Shown here: one piece after another, positions 15,146 to 23,742 of the stretch | Layout of the letters: each line of letters starts with the position of its first letter | Position numbering within the stretch: the first letter of the stretch is position 1 | Translations under genes and position numbers: made by a program | Notes under the pieces: model-generated | What the model was told of the DNA's origin: nothing | The model's input: the letters and a program-made list of their open reading frames with translations, nothing else | Databases searched by the model: none | Virus record (IMG/VR): IMGVR_UViG_3300046804_004993 | Location: 1-28,927 of that record | Reading direction: 5' to 3' (one strand) | From: a virus | Length of the DNA: 28,927 bases

Positions 15146-15604
15146 ATGGCAAAAATAGACTTATTAAGACAGATAATACGTGAAGAAGTCACAAAAGCTC
15201 TTAGACAGGAATTACCTAAAATATTGTCTGAAGGAGTGAAAAAAGAAACCGGCGTTAAAAATGTTATTCGTGAAATGAAAAAATCAGAATTTCCTATTAC
15301 GCTCAATACTGTTGACACATATACAAAAACACCTAGTCAACAATATACTAATTCACCATTCATGAATTCTCTATTAGCAGAAACTGCGAAAACAATGATG
15401 AATGATGATTACGATAATTTTAATATGACCACAGAAAACGTAAACCCTGTGTCTTTCTTTCAGCCAAAAGAAGCAGCAGTCGGAGATATTGGAGGAATGT
15501 TGACATCAGCAAGACCGAGTTCAGAAATTTCTATGGTTCAAATAAATGAAGTCCCAGATTATTCACATCTAATGAAAAAAATGCTTGACAAAGGCGTAAT
15601 GTAA
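15146..15604 (+). CDS. Small virion-block protein with leader-like N-terminus
   Basis: 152 residues. The N-terminus MAKIDLLRQIIREE is amphipathic and leads into a helix (VTKALRQELPKILSEG). It resembles the leaders in the minus-strand block (hydrophobic-x-Glu at IIRE and ILSE). The rest is low in predicted structure, with NSPFMNSLLAETAKTMM and a Met/Asp-rich C-terminal part. There is no enzyme motif. It lies 1 nt before gp25. It could be a small baseplate or assembly protein, or an internal protein; the sequence does not decide. Confidence 0.55.
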   Translation: MAKIDLLRQIIREEVTKALRQELPKILSEGVKKETGVKNVIREMKKSEFPITLNTVDTYTKTPSQQYTNSPFMNSLLAETAKTMMNDDYDNFNMTTENVNPVSFFQPKEAAVGDIGGMLTSARPSSEISMVQINEVPDYSHLMKKMLDKGVM

Positions 15605-15605
15605 T

Positions 15606-16016
15606 ATGGCATATTCATTAACAAAAATAGCAATAGTTGATACTAGACCTTCTACTGGAGTAGGAGTAAAAATTCCTTTTTCTAATAAAAGTGTTTTTAC
15701 GACTGTATATTCCACAAAAGAGCAAACTAAGTATAACATAATTAATTATTTATTGACTGATCCTAAAGAGAGAGTGTTTAATCCTACTTTTGGAGCCGGA
15801 ATTAGATCAAATCTATTTGAACATATTACATATAAAAGTCTTGAAGAGATTAAAGTGTCAATATCTAATAAATTAGAAAAAAATTTTCCAAACGTAAGAG
15901 TTGAAAATGCAAACGTGATGTCGGATCCAGACACTAATACAATTAATATATCTTTTTCGTACATGATTTTAAACACACGAGAAACAGATGAAGTTAATAT
16001 TACAGTACAACAATAA
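15606..16016 (+). CDS. gp25: Baseplate wedge protein gp25-like
   Basis: 136 residues, very close to T4 gp25 (132). The core runs from YNIINYLLTDPKERVFNPTF (about 39-58) through GAGIRSNLFEH to a C-terminal strand pair (NTINISFSYM), the GPW/gp25 family pattern. The protein is a conserved part of the contractile-tail baseplate wedge next to gp6 and nucleates sheath assembly; related subunits occur in type VI secretion (TssE). It is followed 14 nt later by the gp6-like gene, the usual gene order in contractile injection systems. Confidence 0.85.
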   Translation: MAYSLTKIAIVDTRPSTGVGVKIPFSNKSVFTTVYSTKEQTKYNIINYLLTDPKERVFNPTFGAGIRSNLFEHITYKSLEEIKVSISNKLEKNFPNVRVENANVMSDPDTNTINISFSYMILNTRETDEVNITVQQ

Positions 16017-16030
16017 AAGTAATAAAAAAA

Positions 16031-17890
16031 ATGATTGAGAATAAAGACATAAAATACTTAAATAAAGACTTTTCTACGTTTAAATCTGATTTAATAGAAT
16101 ACGCTAAATCATATTTTCCGACATCTTATAATGATTTTAATAATGCTTCTCCTGGTACCATGTTCATAGAAATGGCTGCGTATGTTGGAGATATCTTATC
16201 ATTTTATTTAGATAATCAAATACAAGAAAGTTTTTTACAATATGCTAAACAACCAAATAATTTATATACTTTAGCATACATGTTAGGTTATAGACCGAAA
16301 GTAACATCTGCCGCTATTGTAGATCTAGATGTCTATCAAACCGTACTAGCTAAACAAGTAGGATCAGAGTGGATTCCCGATTTCGATTATGCTTTAACAA
16401 TCGCCCCAGGTTTACAAGTATCTTCAAATAATAACGCGGGAGTTTCTTTTTACGCGCCGGATAAAATAGATTTCACCATGTCTTCTTCATTAGATCCAAC
16501 AGAAGTATCGGTATACTCTCTAACTTCAGGTAGACCAGATACTTTTCTATTGAAAAAAACAACTAAAGCTATATCTGGAGAAGTAAAAACTGCAACCTTC
16601 GATTTTGGAAATTCAGATAGATTTCCTTCCGTCACTTTGCAAGATTCAGATATTATTAATATTATAAGTGTAACAGATAGTGATGGAAATAAATGGTATG
16701 AAGTTCCATATTTAGCTCAAGATTACATATTAAATGCAGCAGAAAATACAGCGGCTAATTATCCTGATCTCTATCAATTTAATAATGAAGTTCCATATAT
16801 GATAGAAAAGCTTTCTGTACCAAGAAGATTCACCTCTAGGTTTTTATCCAATGGTACGTTAATGCTAGAATTTGGATCAGGTATAGACTCAAGTAAATCT
16901 GATAATCAAATATTGCCTGTTCCAATGAGCGCTAGTTTAGGATTAACTAATGGACTTACTTGGTTAAATACGGCATTTGATCCTACTAATTTTGTCGTAA
17001 CACAAACTTATGGTTTAGTTCCAAAAAATACAACTCTAACTGTTAATTATTTAGTGGGTGGAGGATCATCAGCGAATGTATTATCTAATCAATTAAATAG
17101 AGTATCAAAAATATCAGCAACTTCTCTAGGATCTCCTTCAAGAATCAATACAGTTATAGTAGATAATCCAAATCCAGCTTCTGGTGGCGGAGATGGGGAA
17201 ACAAACGAAGAATTAAGATATAATATATTATCTCAGTATCCTAGCCAAATGAGAGCTGTTACACAACAAGATTATATGGCAACTGTTTTAGCAATTCCCG
17301 CTAAATTTGGAAAAATATCAAAAGTTTTTGTAACTAAAGATGATTCTACTTTTAAAAATTATGTCAATACAGATAATTTTGAAAAAGATCAAATGTTAAT
17401 AAGTTTGTATGTACTAAGTTATAATTCACTTGGAAATCTAAGTACTCCATCAAATGCTCTATTAACTAACTTAAAAACATATCTTAACGAATATAAGTTA
17501 TTAACAGATTCTATAAACATAAAAAATGCATATATTATAAACATAGGATGTAATTTTGAAGTTGTAATTAGACCAAGCTATTCAGGCCAAGATGTAATCG
17601 CCCGATGCATAAACTCTGTTAAAAGCTATTTCACAATTTCAAATTGGCAAATTAATCAACCAATAATTCTTTCAAATATATATTCAATATTAGATCAGGT
17701 AGAAGGCGTACAAACCGTTTCTAAAGTTGATATTATAAATAAAGTTGGAGAAAGTAATGGGTATTCTAAGTATGCGTACGATATAGCTGGAGCTACATTA
17801 AAAGGAGTTATATATCCATCGTTAGATCCATCGATATTTGAAGTAAAATATCCCAATACAGATATACAAGGCAGAGTTGTTGCTTATTAA
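16031..17890 (+). CDS. gp6: Baseplate wedge protein gp6-like (baseplate J family)
   Basis: 619 residues; T4 gp6 has 660. The N-terminal part (FNNASPGTMFIEMAAYVGDI, about 37-56, then SFYLDNQIQESFLQYAKQP) is the conserved start of gp6/baseplate J proteins. The middle is beta-rich, GETNEELRYNILSQ near 392-405 is typical of the J-domain entry helix, and the C-terminal ~170 residues contain the strand-helix repeats of the wedge dimerisation domain. Two copies per wedge form the iris-like ring of the baseplate. The N-terminal position after gp25 and length make this call robust. Confidence 0.87.
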   Translation: MIENKDIKYLNKDFSTFKSDLIEYAKSYFPTSYNDFNNASPGTMFIEMAAYVGDILSFYLDNQIQESFLQYAKQPNNLYTLAYMLGYRPKVTSAAIVDLDVYQTVLAKQVGSEWIPDFDYALTIAPGLQVSSNNNAGVSFYAPDKIDFTMSSSLDPTEVSVYSLTSGRPDTFLLKKTTKAISGEVKTATFDFGNSDRFPSVTLQDSDIINIISVTDSDGNKWYEVPYLAQDYILNAAENTAANYPDLYQFNNEVPYMIEKLSVPRRFTSRFLSNGTLMLEFGSGIDSSKSDNQILPVPMSASLGLTNGLTWLNTAFDPTNFVVTQTYGLVPKNTTLTVNYLVGGGSSANVLSNQLNRVSKISATSLGSPSRINTVIVDNPNPASGGGDGETNEELRYNILSQYPSQMRAVTQQDYMATVLAIPAKFGKISKVFVTKDDSTFKNYVNTDNFEKDQMLISLYVLSYNSLGNLSTPSNALLTNLKTYLNEYKLLTDSINIKNAYIINIGCNFEVVIRPSYSGQDVIARCINSVKSYFTISNWQINQPIILSNIYSILDQVEGVQTVSKVDIINKVGESNGYSKYAYDIAGATLKGVIYPSLDPSIFEVKYPNTDIQGRVVAY

Positions 17891-17913
17891 AATAATTATT
17901 ATAAAATCAAAAG

Positions 17914-18969
17914 ATGGCCATATATAAAATATTCCCTGCGGCAGATGCATCTATATACTCTAAATATCCATCAAAAAATACTGGATTAGATGAGATATTA
18001 GAAGTTTCTACATTTAATAATGGAACGACTGACGATATTAGAAGATCTCTTGTAATTTTTTCAGATTCAGACATTACTAAAATAAAAAACCTAAAATCAG
18101 GATCTTGGGATGCTAACCTAAAATTATATCTGTCTTACGCAGAGAATTTATCAATTCCATATAAAATAGAAGTTGGTCAAGTAAGTGATTTTTGGACAAT
18201 GGGTACAGGTAAATTTAATGATACTTATGAAACTAGAAACGGTGTATGTTGGTATAGCACTGCTTCTTATTTAATTCCTTCAAATAGTTGGACAAATCCG
18301 TCTTTTTACATTACATCTGGAGGAGGTTCATGGACAACTCTATGTTCTCAATCTTTCGGATATAAAGATCAAAAAGATATAAATGCCACAATCACGCCAA
18401 TAGTTAATAATTGGTTTAATGGATCAAATAATTATGGAGTTATTTTAAAATTATCCACACCAATAGAAAATAGTCCTACTAGTTCAATTAAATTAAACTA
18501 TTATAGTGTAGATACACCAACAATATATCCTCCATGTTTAGAAATAAAATGGGACGATAGTTCTTATATAACAGGATCTTTATTAGAAGTATCAACTAAC
18601 CAATCTATAATTCACGTATCGAATAATCCAAGTAATTTCAAATCAACCGTAGATAAATTTACATTTAGAGTCTCAGTTAGAGATCAATATCCTACTAGAG
18701 TGTTCACAACAGCATCTCTTTATACTACAAACAAAAGACTGTCTAGTGGATCTTATTGGGCAATAAAAGATGTAAAAACTGAAGATATATTAATAGATTT
18801 TGATGATAACTACACAAAAATAAGTTGTGATAATTCTGGAAATTATTTCAATGTATATATGTCCGGATTAGAACCTGAAAGATATTATAAAATTATGATA
18901 AAAACAATATTAAGTTCTGGAGAAACTATTGTTATCGATAATAATGATATTTTTAAAATTACTAGATAA
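17914..18969 (+). CDS. Tail-associated beta-rich protein with DNRLRE-like domain
   Basis: 351 residues. The first ~210 residues begin with an alternating strand pattern (PAADASIYSKYPSKNTGLDE) that resembles the DNRLRE/CBM-like beta-sandwich of surface and fibre proteins (ADxxxxxxxPxxNxGxxxxLxV), then YGVILKLSTPIENSPTSSIK and a terminal strand with LEIKWDD. The rest is a second beta-sandwich. Such modules bind carbohydrate or build fibres. The place after gp6 is that of T4 gp7/gp8 and fibre-connector proteins. It overlaps the next gene by 1 nt. There are no catalytic motifs, so a structural or receptor-binding role is likely. Confidence 0.65.
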   Translation: MAIYKIFPAADASIYSKYPSKNTGLDEILEVSTFNNGTTDDIRRSLVIFSDSDITKIKNLKSGSWDANLKLYLSYAENLSIPYKIEVGQVSDFWTMGTGKFNDTYETRNGVCWYSTASYLIPSNSWTNPSFYITSGGGSWTTLCSQSFGYKDQKDINATITPIVNNWFNGSNNYGVILKLSTPIENSPTSSIKLNYYSVDTPTIYPPCLEIKWDDSSYITGSLLEVSTNQSIIHVSNNPSNFKSTVDKFTFRVSVRDQYPTRVFTTASLYTTNKRLSSGSYWAIKDVKTEDILIDFDDNYTKISCDNSGNYFNVYMSGLEPERYYKIMIKTILSSGETIVIDNNDIFKITR

Positions 18970-19307
18970 TGGAAAAAATAAATTTATTAAAAGAAGCTAG
19001 AGGAATAAATACATATAAAAACGTTATAGACGTTGATTTTTCTGAATTTATAACTCAAACAAAACCTACTCCTGTTGCTGAACTCGATATATTTGATTTT
19101 TTTAGATTATATAATCAATTATTTTATACCATACCGTTAACAGGAGATAATTCTCATACTACACTAATTGAAAATAGTAGTCAATATGTGGGAAGCAATG
19201 CAATTGATATAGAAAAACAAGCATTGATAGAAGAAATAAATACATTAAAGCAACAAATAGTGGATTTAACAGAAACATATTTAACAGTAGGTTCTTTAAC
19301 AAGATAA
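18969..19307 (+). CDS. Small protein with C-terminal coiled coil
   Basis: 112 residues. There is a short basic N-terminus, then DVDFSEFITQTKPTPVAELD and IFDFFRLYNQLFYTIP (about 45-60), and from about 82 a Leu/Ile heptad helix (EKQALIEEINTLKQQIVDLT) that should trimerise or dimerise as a coiled coil. The N-terminal MEKINLLKEA is similar to the leaders seen elsewhere in the window. Placed between two tail proteins and overlapping the first by 1 nt, it is probably a connector or small baseplate protein; the family is not recognised. Confidence 0.55.
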   Translation: MEKINLLKEARGINTYKNVIDVDFSEFITQTKPTPVAELDIFDFFRLYNQLFYTIPLTGDNSHTTLIENSSQYVGSNAIDIEKQALIEEINTLKQQIVDLTETYLTVGSLTR

Positions 19308-19323
19308 ACACATAAGTCGTTAA

Positions 19324-22300
19324 ATGGAAATAGTAAACATAAATTATACTGGTGCAGGTAAAAAAGTATCCAACTACTCTCAAAAAGATTCCTATCTAAT
19401 AAATCTAGATTATGTAAATTCAGCTTTTGGAGATGCTAATGATTATATTGAGACTTTTGTGTATGATCAAAATGGACTATTGCTAGATTCTAATTATAAA
19501 TTTACTGATTATAAATTAGGAGATGTAGCTTCAATTGGTACAAATAAATATTCATCAATAATATTAGATCCTTCAAAAGATGTAAAATATCTTGGTTTTG
19601 ATCGAGGTAAAGTTAATATCCAGTACAATTTTTTAAAAAATCTATTTAATTCTAAACAAGGCGTTTTTTATTGGATAAAAGAAATTTCTCCAAGTCGTAG
19701 AGAGTTAAAGCTATCTTCACAGGATATATCTGGAGACTCTATGAATCAAGGATTGCAATCTTTTCAATCTTATATACTAAGCAAAAATTATTATTCTGAT
19801 TTTTATCTTAATTTTGGTACTAATAATTTAGTATTAGCTGTAAATGCAGCATATATAGAAGACGATAATGATAATCCACATATATTAATAAAATTATATG
19901 AGCCTTTACCATTTGATTATGATATTAAATCTACTCTTTGGATAGTTGATAAAGTAGCTGAATCCGTTAGTTACGATGTTGACATACAAATAGAAACTGA
20001 AGTTGTTGATATACAAAATACATTACGCGGTCCAAATTATAATGTACAAATTATAGAAAAAATAGGGCAAACTACACCTTACTATACATACAATAGTTTA
20101 TTTTCTGCTGATACTTCTTCATCAATTCAACAATTAATATCATATTATGATGATAAAGGGATATCAATAAATGTAGATTTTGCAAATTTTGATAATTTTG
20201 TTCATTTTTCTAGCGCAACTGAAAGACTTAAAAATTTCCAATATAAAGTTGGATTGATTGAATCATACAATAATCAAATAAATGATCAAAGACAGATAAC
20301 TGGAAATAGCCAAGTTGTTTCTGCGTCTGTACAAGTTTTACAAAATAATATAGATAAGATAATAGAAAAATTTGACATATACGATTATTATCTATATTAT
20401 GAATCTGAATCTTTTGCTTGGCCAAAATCAACATCGACAAAACCATATTCGCTGTACTCAATAACATCTTCTCAAGCAGTTAATTGGTTAGGAAATGAAG
20501 ATCTCATCCCATCTGGAATTACTACTGCATCATTATTATATTCGGCTTCTGCGTATGATGGAAATAATATAAATAATTTAGTAAATGTTGTTCCAAACTA
20601 TTTAATAGATGATCCCAATAATGCTCCCTATATCACATTCATCAATATGATAGGTCAGCATTTTGACAATATTTGGGTTTATTATAAAGATTTATCTAAT
20701 AGATATAATGCTACGAATAATCCAAAAACTGGCATATCATTAGATTTGGTTGGGGAAGCTATAAAAGGATTCGGAATTGAATTATATACAAACACAAATC
20801 TATCAGATGACGTATATTACACGTTATTTGGTGTAGGACAATCTGGTACATTATTGCCTCCAACTGGATCTGAAGTTATAGAAACTTATGTGACTTCTAG
20901 TTATAATACTCTACCATACAATCAGGTACAGAAAGAAATTTATAAAAGGATATATCATAATCTTCCCTACTTGTTGAAAACAAGAGGCACAGAGAGAGGC
21001 GTAAAAGCACTAATAGCATGTTATGGAATACCAGATAATATATTGTCGGTTAATCAATTTGGAGGATATGATAGATTGGATAAAATTGGTTTGGTTGACT
21101 TAAATAACGATAAAATAAGAATAATAAGTCAAAGTAATGAACTTTCCGAATCAGTACTATCTCCGTATTCCACATTGCAACATTACGATAATGATAATAG
21201 ATTAAATAGTAATGTTATAGAAATAGGTTTCTCTCCTGCAGATGAATTAAATCGACAAATATCTTCATCTTTAGGATTTTTTAGTATTGATAATCTCATA
21301 GGAAATCCATCGGATCAATATTCTTCAACATATTCTGCATTAGACAGTCAAAGAAATACTTATTTTTCATCTTATACAGGAAAACATAACATTTGGGAAT
21401 ATATAAGATTAATCAAGTATTATAATAATTCACTATTTAAGATAGTTAAAGATTTTGTTCCCGCAAGATCAACAGTATCATCAGGAATAATAATTAAACC
21501 TCACATATTAGAAAGATCTAAATACGCTAGACACGAACCTTCCGCTTCTATGATGGAACTAACTCAGTCTATCGATATGGTTGAAATATCTGGAGATCAT
21601 GCGAATTCATATACTATTTCAAGTACTGTTCAAAAAAATATACCTTCTAAAATAGGATACGCCCAATATACCAGTTCTGTAGGATACGAAAAATATACAG
21701 GAGAATTTCAAGGCACAGATTTCTCAGGAAGAGATTCATACACATTTAATCAAAAAGACTCATCTAATAATGCTTCAATTCTCAACTCAATCACAATAAC
21801 TGGTGTTACTCAAAGTTACTATTTTGGAGATACTGTTTATTTTTCACAAAATCCAGAACACAGAAATAGTCCAATATCTATACAAAGATCAGCCACATTT
21901 AATAATGTAAGTACACCAGTAAGATCAAAAAGATTTTTAGATGTAGATTATTCTACTGATATGAGAGTGCCGGTGAATATGGACATAATTACTAAAACGA
22001 TATCAAGATCTTTAGTTGATAATTATGATACATATACAGACATAAATACACCGTATGCGTACATACAAGATTATAACTATTATATACAAAGAAGTACTAT
22101 TCCTAGATACTATGGATCAAAATTAGAAGGCTTAAAAATAAATTATTATAGTACAGCATCTGATTCTTGGCAAGGCGATACCTCTTATGGAAGTTATCCC
22201 GTATTAGAAAGAAGATCAGGTAAAATAGCGTTATTTACTCAAATCCAAACAAGTTCTTTTTTTCCTGGATTAGTAAACGCTACCCTTGGATATTTAGTTG

Positions 22301-22941
22301 ATGCTGCTGCAGGATTGCATGAATTAAATTTAGAAAATAATAATTGGTTTGAAGTACAAAACATTTTCAAATCAGGAAAGAATTTAACAATAAAACAATT
22401 CGATAATAAAAAATACAGCAATCAAAAAACAACAGATGGCCAAAAATTTATTTTTGAAAGTGGATATACTTACAATGCTATGTTGTATTTTAACGAAGAG
22501 GTTGATACAAAAGTATATTTTACTTATTTAGGTGAAGCTGATGCATATCTAGAAGCTCATAACGATTATGATCCAAATAATATGGTTACTGGATCTACAA
22601 CCTTAGATTATCCAATAATTTCTACAAACATCGCAAGATCAGCATCTGTTTATAATATATTCGATAATGTTACTAGCGATGCTGGAAATAATTTTACTAT
22701 AGGTAGCTCTGATGCTAAAACATTCCCAACTTATTCAATTGCATATGCAGGTAATTATCAAATCAATGCTAATTTTTTACTTAATATAACAGCATCAGCA
22801 ATCACAGATTCAGGATCTTTTACATTAAACATAATTAAAAATGGAGAAGTTGTTGCATCACAAAATAAATTATTTGGAGGAAATAGTATTATAGACAATA
22901 ATTGGTACGTATCATTTGGAGGAATAATTGGTGGCGCATAA
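19324..22941 (+). CDS. Large tail protein, N-terminal portion of an apparently split gene
   Basis: 1205 residues, beta-rich with many Asn/Ser/Tyr/Thr. About residues 534-575 hold the block KRIYHNLPYLLKTRGTERGV then KALIACYGIP, which I recall from large structural proteins of marine T4-like phages and which resembles phage tail protein I. The last ~70 residues (GNYQINANFLLNITASA, then SFTLNIIKNGEVVASQN) look like the first strands of a C1q/TNF-like jelly-roll but the fold stops short: the ORF ends with a Gly-rich tail, FGGIIGGA, and a double stop (TAA TAA). The missing strands appear at the start of the ORF at 23743. The likely role is a wedge-to-fibre junction protein or receptor-binding baseplate protein. 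The following Hint ORF starts 15 nt later in the same frame. Confidence 0.7.
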   Translation: MEIVNINYTGAGKKVSNYSQKDSYLINLDYVNSAFGDANDYIETFVYDQNGLLLDSNYKFTDYKLGDVASIGTNKYSSIILDPSKDVKYLGFDRGKVNIQYNFLKNLFNSKQGVFYWIKEISPSRRELKLSSQDISGDSMNQGLQSFQSYILSKNYYSDFYLNFGTNNLVLAVNAAYIEDDNDNPHILIKLYEPLPFDYDIKSTLWIVDKVAESVSYDVDIQIETEVVDIQNTLRGPNYNVQIIEKIGQTTPYYTYNSLFSADTSSSIQQLISYYDDKGISINVDFANFDNFVHFSSATERLKNFQYKVGLIESYNNQINDQRQITGNSQVVSASVQVLQNNIDKIIEKFDIYDYYLYYESESFAWPKSTSTKPYSLYSITSSQAVNWLGNEDLIPSGITTASLLYSASAYDGNNINNLVNVVPNYLIDDPNNAPYITFINMIGQHFDNIWVYYKDLSNRYNATNNPKTGISLDLVGEAIKGFGIELYTNTNLSDDVYYTLFGVGQSGTLLPPTGSEVIETYVTSSYNTLPYNQVQKEIYKRIYHNLPYLLKTRGTERGVKALIACYGIPDNILSVNQFGGYDRLDKIGLVDLNNDKIRIISQSNELSESVLSPYSTLQHYDNDNRLNSNVIEIGFSPADELNRQISSSLGFFSIDNLIGNPSDQYSSTYSALDSQRNTYFSSYTGKHNIWEYIRLIKYYNNSLFKIVKDFVPARSTVSSGIIIKPHILERSKYARHEPSASMMELTQSIDMVEISGDHANSYTISSTVQKNIPSKIGYAQYTSSVGYEKYTGEFQGTDFSGRDSYTFNQKDSSNNASILNSITITGVTQSYYFGDTVYFSQNPEHRNSPISIQRSATFNNVSTPVRSKRFLDVDYSTDMRVPVNMDIITKTISRSLVDNYDTYTDINTPYAYIQDYNYYIQRSTIPRYYGSKLEGLKINYYSTASDSWQGDTSYGSYPVLERRSGKIALFTQIQTSSFFPGLVNATLGYLVDAAAGLHELNLENNNWFEVQNIFKSGKNLTIKQFDNKKYSNQKTTDGQKFIFESGYTYNAMLYFNEEVDTKVYFTYLGEADAYLEAHNDYDPNNMVTGSTTLDYPIISTNIARSASVYNIFDNVTSDAGNNFTIGSSDAKTFPTYSIAYAGNYQINANFLLNITASAITDSGSFTLNIIKNGEVVASQNKLFGGNSIIDNNWYVSFGGIIGGA

Positions 22942-22956
22942 TAAAACAATAAGAAT

Positions 22957-23028
22957 ATGAATTACGAAGTAGTAAATATATCGACAGACGTAAAAACGTA
23001 TATAGCAAATGGAGTTTTAACGCATAAT
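22957..23028 (+). other. Hint domain C-terminal block (blocks F-G)
   Basis: Encodes residues 1-24 of the permuted Hint protein, ending ANGVLTHN. The terminal His-Asn is the asparagine-cyclisation pair of inteins and bacterial intein-like domains. The next residue is Lys, so C-terminal cleavage rather than ligation would be expected. Confidence 0.7.
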
Positions 23029-23733
23029 AAATTCACTAGTTGTGCGAGTTCGGTAACAAAGGATCTTCAATGGGGAATAACAATATCTTTTGGTGATGAT
23101 TATGTACCCGCATATCCATTAACCCTAGAAGTAGGTACATCGTACACTACGTTCGATGATATATTGGGATGTAAAAGATTCGAACACGCTGATGGAACAG
23201 CATATAAATCATTTACAATAACGAATACAGGTCAAACGTATCCATATACGTATAATGTTAATTTTAAAAGATACGGAGGAAGTGTTAACGGAGCCATAGC
23301 GTATTCTGCCTCAGTTTCAGGTCAAGATGCTAATGGCAAACCAGCTTCTGGATCTTCAAATACGAATATATCGTATAAAAGTGAAAGATGGCCACCATCT
23401 GGAATCGAATGTTTAACACCTAATACTCAATTAGAAAAATACGATGGATCAATCGTATTATTGAAAGACGTAGAAGTAGGAACTGAATTAATGAGTATTG
23501 ATTTAAAATCGATGCAAAAAATTAAAGCTGTAGTAACTGGTAAGACTATTCACTCAGTTGAAAATATTTATTCTATAAACAAAGGTTTATTGTCGTGTTC
23601 TGAGAGTCATTTACATATTGTTAAAAGAAATGATAAGTGGAGAAAAATCAGATCAAACAAATTAAAAATTGGAGATTTGTTACTCGATAGAAATTTTAAT
23701 GAAATTCAAATAAATTCAATAGATTATATTTAA
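22957..23733 (+). CDS. Circularly permuted Hint (intein-like) protein: C-block, beta-rich segment, N-block
   Basis: 258 residues. Residues 1-24 (EVVNISTDVKTYIANGVLTHN) are the C-terminal end of a Hint/intein domain: strand, block F-like region and block G ending H23-N24, followed by K25. Residues 25-151 are an uncharacterised beta-rich segment with two Cys pairs in possible contact. Residues 152-258 are the N-terminal part of a Hint domain: C152-LTPNTQLEKYDGS (block A), VEVGTELMSID, then SESHLHIVKR (block B with His), KLKIGDLLL and a last strand EIQINSIDYI. Joined as 152-258 plus 1-24, the pieces would make a complete Hint domain of about 130 residues. The order C-block, cargo, N-block is the inverse of a normal intein. 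The catalytic Cys152, block-B His and Asn24 are all present. K25 is not a splicing nucleophile and the usual block-F His seems replaced by Lys. Cleavage, or less likely cyclisation, of the central segment is plausible. Confidence 0.65.
   Translation: MNYEVVNISTDVKTYIANGVLTHNKFTSCASSVTKDLQWGITISFGDDYVPAYPLTLEVGTSYTTFDDILGCKRFEHADGTAYKSFTITNTGQTYPYTYNVNFKRYGGSVNGAIAYSASVSGQDANGKPASGSSNTNISYKSERWPPSGIECLTPNTQLEKYDGSIVLLKDVEVGTELMSIDLKSMQKIKAVVTGKTIHSVENIYSINKGLLSCSESHLHIVKRNDKWRKIRSNKLKIGDLLLDRNFNEIQINSIDYI
23410..23730 (+). other. Hint domain N-terminal block (blocks A-B)
   Basis: Encodes residues 152-258 of the permuted Hint protein. It starts with CLTPNTQ, the Cys that would make the N-S acyl shift, contains the block-B His in SESHLHIV, and stops after the strand EIQINSIDYI, exactly where the C-terminal block would continue in an ordinary Hint domain. 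Confidence 0.7.
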
Positions 23734-23742
23734 TATTCCATA

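Noticed and set aside
22939-22956. Programmed read-through of the TAA TAA stops to fuse the 1205-residue ORF to the Hint ORF
   Set aside because: The frames agree, but two consecutive TAA codons are a poor read-through context and no stimulatory structure is visible; kept only as a test within the split-gene finding.
22957-23733. Ordinary intein interrupting the tail gene
   Set aside because: Block order is inverted, the residue after His-Asn is Lys rather than Cys, Ser or Thr, and stops separate the cassette from both flanking ORFs, so normal cis-splicing cannot restore the host protein.
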